Shown here: piece by piece, positions 22,758 to 36,700 of the stretch | How positions within the stretch are numbered: position 1 is the stretch's first letter | Layout of the letters: every line of letters begins with the position of its first letter | Source of the DNA: Chrysomallon squamiferum | Taxonomy: Eukaryota; Mollusca; Gastropoda; Neomphalida; Peltospiridae | NCBI GenBank assembly: GCA_012295275.1 | Contig: CM022672.1 | Coordinates: 31,232,027 to 31,287,026, forward strand | Direction: 5' to 3' | Length of the DNA: 55,000 bases | Notes under the pieces: model-generated | Databases searched by the model: none | The model's input: the letters and a program-made list of their open reading frames with translations, nothing else | What the model was told of the DNA's origin: nothing | Translations under genes and position numbers: made by a program

Positions 22758-25700
22758 AAATTGTTAAGTTTTATTTTTTTTCTCTCTCATGTGTCAAGGT
22801 CTACCATCGAACTCCACTCATGAAGCATCAAGGATGCTTTAATGGTGTTAGCGAATCCTTGTCAGGATTAATTTTGCACAAATCGACGCCCAGTGATATA
22901 GAGAACATGTCATGGGTTCTAATGCTGTGCTTCTGATGTATTCAGATTTTTTGATAAATCATGTATTTAAAAGAACATTTTCTTTACAGATCATTTCATA
23001 TCAAAACTAGGTAAACAAGTACTGAAAACTTAAATAGAATTGATGCATACATTAAAAATTTCATATTACTGAAACAGAAATAAAATCAGAATGTCATATC
23101 TATAAAAAAAATAAAGAAAAAAAATATTTTAAAATATTTGACAGGGTAACAGGTAGATGGTTTGTTCATTATGGTTGGGAGAAATACAAAATATGATGTT
23201 AGAGGAAAACTGGTGAACTTTAACCTGTAAGAAACTGATGTGAACTAAATCCAATTTGTGAAATTCAGATTTTTGTCTATTTTAGTATGCAGCAAGGAAA
23301 AGATCAGATATAAAATAAAACTATGAATTTTTAAAACAAACTTTCAAATCACAATGTTTTTTCACTTTATTTTACAAATCAGGATGTTACTAATTTTTTA
23401 TTTTATTATTATTTTTAATGTTTACAGCAAAAATATTGTTAGTTTTATATATATTTTTTTCTCTCATGTGTCAAGGTCTACCATCGAACTCCACTCATGA
23501 AGCATCAAGGATGCTTTAATGGTGTTAGCGAATCCTTGTCAGGATTAATTTTGCACAAATCGACGCCCAGTGACAGACAGAACATGTCATGGGTTCTAAT
23601 GTTGTGCCACTACACAGAGAAATTAAACTTTTTTTTTTTTTTTTTTTTAAATTGTCTTCTGAACCAACATCAAACCAGTAAATAAACCAATGGAAAAAAG
23701 AATTTAAACTGAGTAACCCATGTGAAATTAAACATTTTACATTAAATCACATAAAATTAGTAAAAACAAACTGCATCATGAAATCTCAGATTCTGCTGTA
23801 ACTAGTGTGTTCATTATGAATGACAAAAATGCCAACCATAAGAACAAACTACATGGACGTAAGATAAATAACTGCTTACTGCTGGAGGGAAATGTCACCT
23901 GATCTTTTTATTAGACTGGGAGCAGGATTTCCTGTCAGTAAAGATGCTCTTGGTTCTATCTAAATTTATTATTTTGCACAAAAATTTAACCTGATAAAGG
24001 GAGGAAACTTCAGACAGACAAGGAAAGAGTTAAGTAAATGGTCAATTTTTTTCTTCAAAAAAGAAAATGTTTAGTTGACAAATTCATTACTGCTTTTGTT
24101 AGTATGTGGCAAGGACTAAAATAAAGTCCATTCATGTATTTTTATGCACGCATGCACATGAACACACACACAAACAAAATCCTTGTCTTTGATATAGCAC
24201 AAGTCAACACCTATGATTAACAAATATCACAGGTTCTAAAGTTGTGCTATTCGACTGAGGTAGAAATGTTAAAACAGGTTATTATGTATTAAGGAATGTT
24301 TCTACATAAAAATTTTAACTATATTTTTTAATAAAAGCATTTTTAAAACATTGAAAAAATGTAACTCGCATAATTATCAAAAAATTATGTTTATTATGAG
24401 CTACTGTATGGAAATGGAAATGGGAATGGATTATTTAAACTAAGCACAAATGGGATATACTTCTATGGCAATTACCAGTTATGTACGAAATTACTTTATA
24501 AAAATACTGATCAATTTCTAGCAACATAAAATATTAATGATTCCCAAAATTAAACATTTGTGGTTATTATTTTTTTTAATCATGAAGATAAAATGATTAA
24601 ATTATGGATGCTTGTGCCAAGGTCTACCATCAACTCCATTCAATAAGATAAATGTTGTTAGCGAATCTTGAACGTTTGTAATGTTGCACACATTTACCTC
24701 TGTCACTTTGATAACAAGTCACAGATTCTCATGAAGTGTTTTAATGATAAAACAGTTATGTGAAATCATGGCACAATACTTCCTGTCTTTCGAAACATTT
24801 ATTATTTGAAAATTCCTCATTGTCACTGAAACTTACTTTTTAAACAATGAAGTAATTCCCCACACAAGACAGAAACAAGAAAGCACCAAGTCTTCATTTA
24901 CTAATTTTAGCTATTTCTGTTTTTAAATATTAGGTTTCCCCACACAAGACGAAGCATCAAGTCTTCATTCACTAATTTTAACTGTTTCTGTTTGTAAATG
25001 TTTTCACTACTCACATTCTGCTGGCTGCGGTGTGAATGATGCAGACTGTTGGGTTTGAGCAACAGCCTGTTGAGGCTGCTGCTGCTGCTGCGGCTGCTGT
25101 TGTGGCTGAGGTTGGCCAGGTGTTGTCTGTTGCTGTTGTGCATACTGTCCGTACTGACCATACTGGGCATAGTACTGAGCGTAGTATGCCTGCCATGCAC
25201 TCGAGTTGTCTGGTGATTTGGCTTTAAAAAATAATAATTTTTGATGTGATAAAGATTTACTTTTTTTTTTTTACCCTTTAAGGGGTCTATCAATATTCTT
25301 TTTTCACATCTATACTTTTCTAAAAACAATCACAAATAATTCTAGATTTAATACAAATTAACAAATACATTTAAATATTTTTAACTTAAACTGGTTGAAG
25401 AATTTCATCATCTGTTAAAAATAACGCAAAAAATGAACACTGGACAACATCTCTGTATGAATGATAATTTTGTATCTAGTAAATATTTATATTAGTTTTA
25501 CTATTACAGAAGACAAACTGCTGGCTCTATGCCATAAATATCTCTGAACTTATTCTTGGAAAAAGAACAATACAGCATCAAACTAACATCTGGGCACAGG
25601 CTGTATTAGTAATACTGTTAATTTTATCCCAAGTTTGTTGGAGTAGTGGATTTAAAGAAAAAAACTTGCTATGTACATTTTCATCAGTTTGTAACAATAC

Positions 25701-28700
25701 TTGCAAGCTTTTTCTTGGAAACTGACAACTAAAGCTATACTGATAAACACACAATAAACATACTTGATGTTCGTGTAATTGAAGTGAACACTCACCCTGA
25801 TCGTTCTGTTGGGGGGCCTGGTACTGATTTCCATACGCATTCCAGCCTTGACCTCCATACCCTGGAGCTGGTCCTTGTCTGAAAACATTTAAACATTTTA
25901 CACAGTGAATAAACGAATAGAAAAAAAAAAAAAATTACATTTAAATTCCTAAACATTAATACATCACAAAATCAACAATTATGCAAAACTGATACTGAAA
26001 TTCCACGAAAAATACCCAGATTATAACAGACTGCATAGATTATAACCAGTTGAATAAGTATTATTATTTGTATCAGCTTATGAGACTCAAAAAATGTTCT
26101 AAGAAATAACTGACATTGCATTTTAGTATTAAAAACAAACAAAAACAACAACAACAAAAATAAAGACTCTTACCCTGGCTGTCCATATCCTCCAAACTGC
26201 TCAAACCCTGGACCATTCGGTCCTGGACCAGGTGGACCCTGAGGTCCGGGACCTTGTGGACCAGGACCGCCTGGTGGTCCCATGGGGCCTCCTGGACCTC
26301 CAGGACCAGGACCCTAAAATTAAATCATTTGTGTTATTTCAAATTTGTAATGTTAATGACCAAATTTTTTCAATTATACTGAGGAAACATTTTTACTATT
26401 GATTTATTGATTGCCACAGTGGGTGGTTATTAAACTCAAGTGAAATAATTTGACTGAAAACAGGATTGTTGACCTACATTACATTATAATTTTATGAGTT
26501 TGTACAGAATACACTGAATTTCTATTATTACCAGAGTTCTGTATTATATTACAAAAAAACAACAACATAAGTTTAAAATGTTTATGAACATATAAAAGAA
26601 AAAAGGTATCTGAAAATTATTAAATAATAAAAAAAAAAACATGGGTATGTGTATGGCTATGTGACAAATAAAAAAAAACACTGCCAGATTCTGGAAAACT
26701 TACTTCAACAGGCAAACCAGCTTTTTCACAAATCATCTGGATTGCATGTTGAATCTGATCAGGGTTGCCTCTGATATTGAAAACCTTCTCCCCTGGGCTT
26801 GGGGGTGGATTTCTGTCCAACTCCACATGACCCCCGGATATTCTGTTAATTTCTCGTATAGTTTCTCCTCCTGAAAATTTTAGTTTTATTTTAAATATTT
26901 TGTGCACGTTTAATCAGTTGATGTGCAACAGAAATTAAACAGTAAGCTTACATGATGTCATCTGAACAATACTCGTACGAAGCAATCAATTGATGGGATA
27001 TTGTTACACAGAAATAACTGAAGTATACTGTTACACAGAAATAACAGAAGTATACTGTTACACAGAAATAACAGAAGTATACTGTTACAGAAATAACAGA
27101 AGTATACTGTTACAGAAATAACAGAAGTATACTGTTACACAAAAATAACAGAAGTATATTGTCACACAGAAATAATAGAAGTATATTGTTACATAGAAAT
27201 AATAAGCATAGGCACGTGAACTAAGGGAGATAACTCATAAACAGATCACAGACATTGCCATTACAAGGAGCACTCTATAATACACTAAAATTAAGTATCA
27301 AAAACAACATACACATTATTTATACATTTTAAAATTTATGAAAAAGATTTGTTTATATATTTTAAAACAAATTACAACTCTTGAAGGAAATGAAATTATA
27401 TTCTTTTTTTTTTTTTCTCCATTTTAAATATAAAAATCAGTATCCAAAACAAGTAAAATATATTTAAAATTATTTTTCATTTATTGTCATTACCAACTGT
27501 GATACCTATTAAGTATTTGTCATATGAAAACGGTATTTACCTTTTCCAATCACGAGACCACATTTATCTGCTGGAACTATGTACGTTGTAAAATCTTGAA
27601 AGTTTGGATCTCCTGACCCTCTGCCTCGACCTCCAGGTCCCCCGGGACCAAAACCACCTCGCCCTCTACCCCTGCCACCACGACCCATTCCAAATCCTCC
27701 ACCTCGCCCCATAGGTCCTCCAGGAGAATTACCATACTGCAAAGAAAAAAAAGAAAAAACAGAACCCAGTTAGCTGAAAGTAAATTATACAAACTTGAAA
27801 AGAATGTTTTCTACATCTTATTTATTTTCTGCTAATTACTGCTAAAGTCTACTGCTGAAAGAAAAAATGTGCCAAGGTCTACCATCAACTCCATTCAATG
27901 ACATAAATGGTGTCAGCTAATCTTGAACGTTGTTAATATTGCAATTATTAACCTCTGTGACTTCAGTAAAAAAGCCACAGATTCTCATAATTGCTTTACT
28001 GTACAATAAATCAATACAGCTAATGTTTGAACCTGTTTCTGGAATATTATTAACCACTAGTTCATTTACCATTTTTATATAAACACAATATGAAAATTAC
28101 TTCGTCAACTTAGTATTTCATATTTTGTACAGTGGTGAAAAATGACAAGACAGCACTGCTACTATGATGATATTCATTATGCAATTTTAAAATCAAACGT
28201 TAAACAAAAACAAAGAAATATCAAACAAGCTTTGCTAATAAAATGGTATTCATTATGCGACTATACAGTTATAAAATTGATAAACTCACATTTGCGTTAC
28301 TAAGCAGCTCGTGGATCATGCTGACAGCCTGCTGTACTTTATCTTGAGGTCCGGTGATAGAGCAGATCCTGTCTTCACTGTCACCATCATCTGTAATCAA
28401 AACAAGTCTCATTTACACACCTCCAGTTTCATGTTGTATACTGACCTAGCCAAGTATTTAATACACCACCACCATAAACAACAAGTTTCAGCCAAATATG
28501 TAACAGCTGATCATTATCATTGTAAACAACAAGTTTCATGTAGCATGCTAACCCAACAGTATCCATAATAATTCATACAATTTGCAAGCCGTTTACTAAC
28601 CCAGCTGAGTATATAATGCACTACCCAATCTGTAAACAACATTTTATAATTATTACGTACTTCAAGTATTATGTTGCATATTAAGTAATCAAGTATGCGA

Positions 28701-31700
28701 TGTACTACCACTATTTGCAAACAATATTTTATAATAATTTGGTTCAACTATGTACCACTAGTTCTATGCTGTAGAGAGGTGTACTGAAGTATTTAACTAT
28801 CATCATTATCTGAAAACATTTTATAATCATTCTAAATATCACAAGTTTTTACATGGAGGTATATACTAACCTAACCCAGTAACTGCACTATCACCATCAT
28901 CTAGAAATGAATTAACAATCATTTTAGTTTATTACAAGCCACTGTTAGATGTTGACCCATCAGGTATGGAACTATCACCTGGAAACACTTTGCAGCCATT
29001 TTCATTTATTTACATATCACTAAACTGTAATGAAGCTTGCAGAAGTTTTTCAATATCCAGAGTAACTACACCAACATGATGGGTCCAATTTTACTTCACC
29101 TTTCCATTTACATACAAGTTTATTCTGGGAAGAAATACACATTTTTTTCTTACTTTTTTTTTTTTGATCTTTAAATAATGCCTTCTCATAGTGCCAAAAA
29201 TACTTAGTGAAAAATGTATTGACTGAAAACCTCTTGTTTCTTGAAATTGAATGACAGAAATTCAGGAAATTGTTATCTATCAAGCCTCTGAAATACTTGG
29301 AAAAGTTTTTTTTTTTTACCTGGTTTAAACTGTACTCTGGCTCCTGTGTCCTGCTGAATTTTCTTTATCATGTCACCTCCTTTACCAATAACAAGCCCTA
29401 CAGCTGGCCGCGGAACAGGAATCTGAAATTCAAATTGAATTTTTTTTTTTTCAATCATTTAGTATTAAACACATGTGGCAAAAAAATTAAAACAAGTTAC
29501 AAGGTCACATTTTAAATTCATTAAAACCCAGGAAACACTGTCTCAGAGTATAATTATATTTTATTACTACCATCCAAATGATGAAGAGATGACTAAACCT
29601 TTTCAGTGCCTTTAATTAATGGAAATACCAATTAGGGGTTATGTATACCAACAAAATAAAATTTTAGTCAGTAACACATTAAACACCAGGACCAGTACTC
29701 TATACAGAGTAATGTATACCAGTATAAAATATACTATAAATCATAGTTACCTCCATTCCACCACCCCCTCTTGATCCTCCAAACTGTCCAAAACCTCCCA
29801 TTGTCTAAAACAGTAAAATATAAGTATTTTGTATAGTAGAATGGAAGTAATAACAGATAGATACCTAATTTTTAATAAAATTTAACTTTTTTTTAAAGCT
29901 TTATCAGTAATAAAGATGAGATCAGCAGATGAATGGCTTCTCATTAGTGCCATCAGTTTGCCATTTAATGTAAAATGAAATAAAAACAGCAATGGGTTAT
30001 CTTTTTCACTAAATTAAAAGAAATTAGCAAACAGCTGAGGGAACAGTGAATTACTAATTCCAACAATAAACACCATTTTATGTTTAAAACGTTTCCCTAT
30101 ATTAAATTGTAATCTAAAGATAATTCTGTCAATATTGTGGGTCCACAGCAAGATGTCAACTTAAACTAATCACTCTTTGACATATTACTGTATCATTCCT
30201 ACCGACATCAAACCGATTATTATTTTTAAATATTCTAATTGCTTACCTCCATGTCTTTCTCAGCCATAAGTTCCATGACCATCTCCTTAGCTCTCTGAAT
30301 TTAAATTAAATTTTTTAAATATAAATTTATTGAAACAAATGCTATCATACCACAACAGTATTATCATTATAATTTAATAAGACATTATTATTCATAATTA
30401 TTAGTCAAATACTAAATTTAGGGTTATACCCAATTTGCTTACAGTTTATGGTTATTTATTTGTTATACATTGTAGAACTTTATACAGCTCTGAATGAAGT
30501 AAAGATGATTACCTGGCATTTCATGTGGTCACCTGTAATTCGTAAAGGTTTATCATGTGCTGTCGGTGAATTGCTATCTTGAATCATAACCATCTTAACA
30601 TCTGCACGTTCCTTTAAAAGAGAAAATTAAAATAACAAGATTAAACCAAACTGAAATGTGTAAAAAAATATATATATTATAAAATCATGCACTACAGATT
30701 CTTAGTTTGACAAAAAATATCTTCTTGGATGTGCAACAGGTATGTCACAGAAATAAGCAAACAAACATTTCCTCTATCAACCTATCAGGTACAAATATAT
30801 AAATGTAATTCTCTTTAATTCTGATTTAGGATACCATATTTTTTAATTAATTTTGGGAATGAGTACTTTAATTTCTACCAGTTACATACAAACACTCTGA
30901 AATAAATAAACAAACAAACGTGCTTACCTGAAGTTGTCTGATTGTTTCTCCTCCTTTGCCTATAACCAGCCCAACCTTTGGACCAGGAACCATGATCTCC
31001 ACCACAGACTGCCCATCACTGAGGGAAGTGGGGTCCACAGGCATCTGTGTGCTGTTACCTCGGTCAATAATCTGCTTCATGTGCTGAATGCAAGCACTGC
31101 AAAAACAAAACACTGACTGTCAAATGACCACAGAAAGTAACTGGAATCAAGCTAGAAGTTTCATAGATTACAACTGACAGTTTACTGCTGTTTAAAAACA
31201 AAACTCTTTAGCTAGCTAAGTTTCGTGGGGAAAATTTACTGTTAGAGATTTTTAAGACGGATGAAAAAAATATATAATAACTTGAAAAGATTTTAATGTT
31301 AAAAAACAACCAAAAGAATAAATGATAAATGATAAATGATAAACTCACTCGATCGCTCCTGGAGTACCAGTCAGCGTGCATGCACGATTTGGCATACCAC
31401 AGCTATCTGAAAATCAGAAATTGTTTAAATAACACGATAGTGGTAGACAACATGTAGAAAAGGTGAAATACATTAAAAATAATTTTTAAAAAAACATTTA
31501 AAATTTCAACTTGTAAGTGCTTTTTTGTGTTTTGTCAGTTTTTAAAACATGTGCATCACCGAATCCATGGGGGAAAAGACAAAACAAATATGACCAGAAT
31601 TTTTATTTCAGGCAAATTAACCGTTTCAAAAATTACACCAGCTTAGCAGCTAGTGTCCATGAAATTAACACTCTTTATCAACAGTTGTTTTAAAATGAAT

Positions 31701-33701
31701 AATTATTATACCAATAATCACGGAAGAATACCAATTAAAAATGTTAAAAAATTAAAAAGAAATCGTTGCAGTTATATAAAAAAAAAAATGGGTAAAAACG
31801 TATTCTAAAGAATTTAAAAATTAGGTCAAATTTACAAACATTCAAGGCTGTTCCAGGAATGTCAGGGAGATATGAAAAAAAATTACAGATAAGAAACCAA
31901 CCTGGTGCAATCTGCACTTTGCAACCTGTCTTCATTTGCAAGCGGGTGATCTGTTCCCCACCTTTGCCAATAACTGCAAGGGACAATAAAAATTATTAGC
32001 TTTACCCTTTGATTAATGGTCCATTTCCCAAAATATTTGTCTGCCATCACCCAATTTTTTTTTTTTATTTAAAAAGGTAAAAAAAAAAAAAAAAAAAAAA
32101 TTGGGAGGCAAAACCTAACCTAGATTGCACCGATAAAATCAAAAAAACTAAAAACTAAAATCTGTATTTTCTCCAAAAATGTTTAAAAAATGAAAAGGAG
32201 AAAAGAAATTTTTTAAAATCAATTTGAATTTTGCCACCATCAGAATATCAAGATGATGCACATGGAAACACCTCAAGTGTGATTTTTTTATCGTGGATGT
32301 ATTTGTTTTTTCGCAATGAAAAAGTGAAAGCAAATTCTTTTAGGTTCTTTTTTTACCTAAGCCAACCATTTTGTCGGGAATTTGAAATTCTTCTGTTGTA
32401 ATGCCACCTTGGCTTTGCATATTTTGTTTTGGAGCATTCATCATCTGCCCGGGGGATGTGGGCACACCCAACTGTTGATTGATTTTAGCAGCAGCCTCCA
32501 ACGCAGCCTGCTGTGCTTGATTTGATCTGGAAACAAACACACAAATCACGTCAAAATGTGTTTTTAACATCAGCAAAAATTTTGAACTAAAAAAATAAAT
32601 TTAAAATCAGAAATATGTATCCTTTTTTTAAAAATGTTATTTCTACAAGTGCAGCCAAGTGTTAAATAGATATTCACTTGAAATTTCCTATTAAAAACAA
32701 TACAGCCATTAGAAAATGAGTCAGCTTCTGAAGAAGAAAAATTTAAAACTTCTAAAAAAAAAAAATACTGATGTAGATTAACTCACCTTTGTTGATCTGA
32801 CATCGTTCTAAGTTGTGGACTCAGAGCTGAAAATAACAAAAAATAAAAATAAAAAATAAACTTCAGAATTTCTTTTTTAAAAAGCAATTCAAGATCAAAA
32901 CCTAAATTTACCCTATATCATCCTGACAATTTACAATTAAAATACCCATTTCTTTCATTGTTACCAATTTCAGCCTTAACCCAATGTCCTTTTTGATGGG
33001 CAATTTTGGTTCATGAACAGCCGCTGTTGAAAAATCTGAAACTGGACAAAAATTGCGTTAATGGCATGTATGTTTAAATACGTCAGTGTTGACAGAAAAC
33101 ACTCAAGTAAAGTAGCCATACATGAAAAACAATTTCTGACCAAGTATCTAAGCGCAACACTGTACAACAGTTTCCTAATAATAAAGTATGAGCCCATGTA
33201 ACACTGGTTTAAAAACAGATGATACCCGAAACCAATCATTATGTTATTGTTGCTGTTACTGGCATTCATTTCACGTAGTGTGTACTTCAAACTTATCACT
33301 CACGATCATTTACTGAAGTTGCTGGCTTCTTGGCTTCTGGTTCCCCTGCAAAGATACAGAATACAGAAAACATGTTAGGGCAATCTTTCCTCAACCATCC
33401 TTGTCTTTGGAGGCTTTACTTGTTGTTCTTTGTTTTATTTTGTCATTTAAAAGTTACTTTATTTGAAAACCCATCGAACTTGAATTGTTACGTATTTAAT
33501 TATCATATTATTTTTTTTTATAATGTCCTAAATCTAGTTTTATGGAAATAAAGTGTTTTGAAAGTTTAATTTTAAAACCATATTTAGTTTGTCTTAATAC
33601 CTTTTGAGTTTAACAATTTAATATAACAGAAAGATTGTCCCATCACATACAAAGTAATTTAGTGTACAGTGTTGTGCTCAAACAATGGTCAGAAATGGTA
33701 C

Positions 33702-33732
<31 letters not shown>

Positions 33733-36700
33733 TGAACCAATACAATTGTCAAATAAGCACGCATAATAAAGCTGCAAATAAAATATTTTTTTGGTTAAAA
33801 AAAAAAAAATGGAGATGCAAGCCATCCATCATGGGAAAAATCCTCTTCTACCTACTGTGATGACAACTCAAAATTTAACCCCTTCGTCATACCAGTGCAA
33901 ACAACGGCTATAATTACAGAAGAATTGTACAATGAGGTGTTTGGCGAAAAAAATAATGAAAGAATCGAGACACTAGCAAGGTTGAAATGCGCAGGGTCCA
34001 CCAAATACATAAGCACACGTTCAGCTGGGACCCAAGATTTGAAATTCTGTGTCACAGGTATCACACAATCTGTTCAGAAAAGAAATATCAGCTGTAATAT
34101 GGTTGAAATGCATGAACAAGCCAAAAAACATACATTCAATTATATCCACAGATTAAAAAAAAAATATATATAAAAAAAAAAAAATATATATACATATATA
34201 TGTATAAATAAATACATATATAAATTCAATTGTCAAAAATGAGAGTAAACAATCATCTTTAATAATCATTTGTAATATATATAAAAAATAAATACTCAAA
34301 TGCATAAAATTGTTTGGTTAAAAATGCCAACAATTCTACACAAAACATTGTAGTCCCAGCATAAAAATGGTCACCGTATTCTTTTTAATACATTTTATCC
34401 CATATCTATAAACAGACAGGAAGAGAGAATTGTAGAATGGAGGAAAGTTTGAACTGATGGAATAAAAAACAAGTTTTAGCTAAGTACAAAAAGAAAGTCA
34501 ATATACATTTCTGAACCAATAATTCTATCAGCAAAACGTCTATTAGTGTAACGAACATGAGTACCTATCAATATGAAATAAGAATACTAGCATATTTATA
34601 ATATTGATTCAAAAGTTAAAAAATATCATCAGTGTAAGTTTTTCATACATTTAAAATATAAATTCATAATCTATATACTAAATGTGACTTTCTTAAGTCT
34701 GAAATCTGAAATATTAAAATATTAAATATACAATTTAATTACCCCAAATATACATCTTGTAATATAAATTTAATGAATACATAGTCAAAATATCAAAATT
34801 CAGACTGAAAAGGAAACAGACATTAATCTAGTCAATGGAAAGAAATACAATTTGTTTATCAGCAAAATGACTTGTATTTTAATGACTGGTAAACAGACTT
34901 ATATTAATAACTGGAGGTCATTTAAAAATTGTTTTACCACAGTTAAATACATCCCCTCCCACACAAAAATACAAAATATATGTTAAAAATAGAGAAGAAA
35001 ATGTAATATATAAATGAACAGAAAGTGAGTGTCCTTAAACAGAACAAGTCCAAGTTAATTTAAGAATGGTTGAATACAATTTTTTTTAAATTTCAAAATG
35101 TTCATTGTCGCATGTTCTAGATCAAGGATTTATTTTCAACTCTTTGGACTCCATGTGTTTTCAAATGAGAAGGTGTGAGTATATGGGGTAAGGATGGGTG
35201 TGATTTGTTGTACATACAATGACCTAGTTTGACTTTGGAATCTCAAATGGTTTGTTTCAAATATCTGCCCCAAAACATTTCTCCAAACAACAGGTCTGAA
35301 GTATAAAATTTTAATTTCTTTATCTCAGCCATAGCAACTGTTCTTCCAATTCAATGCCTTGTTTCTCACTGATATCAAACCACAGCATCAACCTCTTACT
35401 TTGAAATGACCATCAATTGTGTTTGATGGTTTCTGCTGATCTTGTGAAATGCAGGATTATGGTGCCTTAAACTGAATTTGTATGCCCAATTTCAATACTA
35501 CAATTGCAATTAAATAAGAATCCAGAAGGAATTATTTAAGACGGTCTAATACCTTCAGTGTTGAATGTGGGTAGTTATTGTTGACCCTCAGTCATTATCT
35601 TTATCTACTGATCACAAGTCTTTGGTTGGCTTTTTTAAAATTAGTTGACATCTTTGCACTTACAGTTGTATGTAATCTTATAAAAAGAGTTAGGTCAGGC
35701 ACTGCATGATGTTCATGGGTTTTCAATTTAAAATTGAAAAGAAAAACAAAATGACCCGAGTCCAAAGGGTTAAATCAATTGTTAGCATGCAAGCTGGAAC
35801 TTTTTAAACAAGTTCAATGTTATATCTGCTGGCAGGAACCCCCTACAACATTAACAAAAAGCAGTCTAGAGAATGCACAAACTAGAAAAGCACATTTCTG
35901 AAGGACTGGTGATTAATGTGAAAGTATGAGAATTATTACAGGGTTCTGGAGAGCGAAAAACAATTAACATGCTACTAAACAGTGATGGAGACAGGCATGT
36001 AAAAGGATTTTAATTTTTAATTTTTTTTTAATTTTTTAAAGAAAAAGAAGAAGGAAAGAATCAAGGAAATGGTTCAGATATGACATTCCAGCCCCATTAT
36101 TTTCTGAATACACACCAAATCCTGGCTGATCTTCAAATGGTCGTTTCACTCCTACTGGCGCTCCAGCATCACCTGATCCGGGTTGGTTGATCTTTGCGGC
36201 TATCTGGCAGAAGAGAATAAATAAGTAAATTAGAATGTTATAAAAAAATTAAGAGCACCGATTAAAATATGACAAATATTCAATTTGGAAAATTACTGAA
36301 TCTGAATCAAATTGTGAGCTAAATCTCACTATTTTGTAAAGGAACTGGCTCAGAGGAAGGTATTTTCTACATCTTTCATTGTTAAGTATTCAGTAGGAGA
36401 GAAATAACCTTTTTGCAGAGTACTGGACAAAAATCCTCACCAAATGCCGATATATTATCTTATTTTCTAACCTAAGTATGCAAATTACATTCCTGTTTAA
36501 ACGTGAGATATAACTGTTTGTTATAAATTAAGAAATGAATGTACAGTTGCTTTGTGTTCTGTTGAATGATACTGACCTGACTGGTTTCATCATGCACTTT
36601 TTAGGAAGTGCTAGGCATTATTTATATATTTAAACTATATTTTGTTTTCTCTTTAACATCCATCTTGGTTTACTTACTTTTGTTACAATTGAGGTTTCGA

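Noticed and set aside
22789-23607. tRNA-derived SINE pair
   Set aside because: No A/B box or poly-A tail, and all copies are in host-sense orientation in one gene; the H/ACA layout explains them better.
24907-25329. 140-residue minus-strand frame around FUBP exon 18
   Set aside because: It is a shifted reading of the Gln-rich exon; the phase-consistent frame gives the FUBP tyrosine motifs.
27577-27792. 71-residue frame with EVEGEV-like sequence
   Set aside because: Off-frame shadow of the Gly-rich FUBP exon 14.
33895-34173. 92-residue open frame in FUBP intron 2
   Set aside because: No recognisable domain and no splice context; on the strand opposite to the host gene and partly A+T low complexity.
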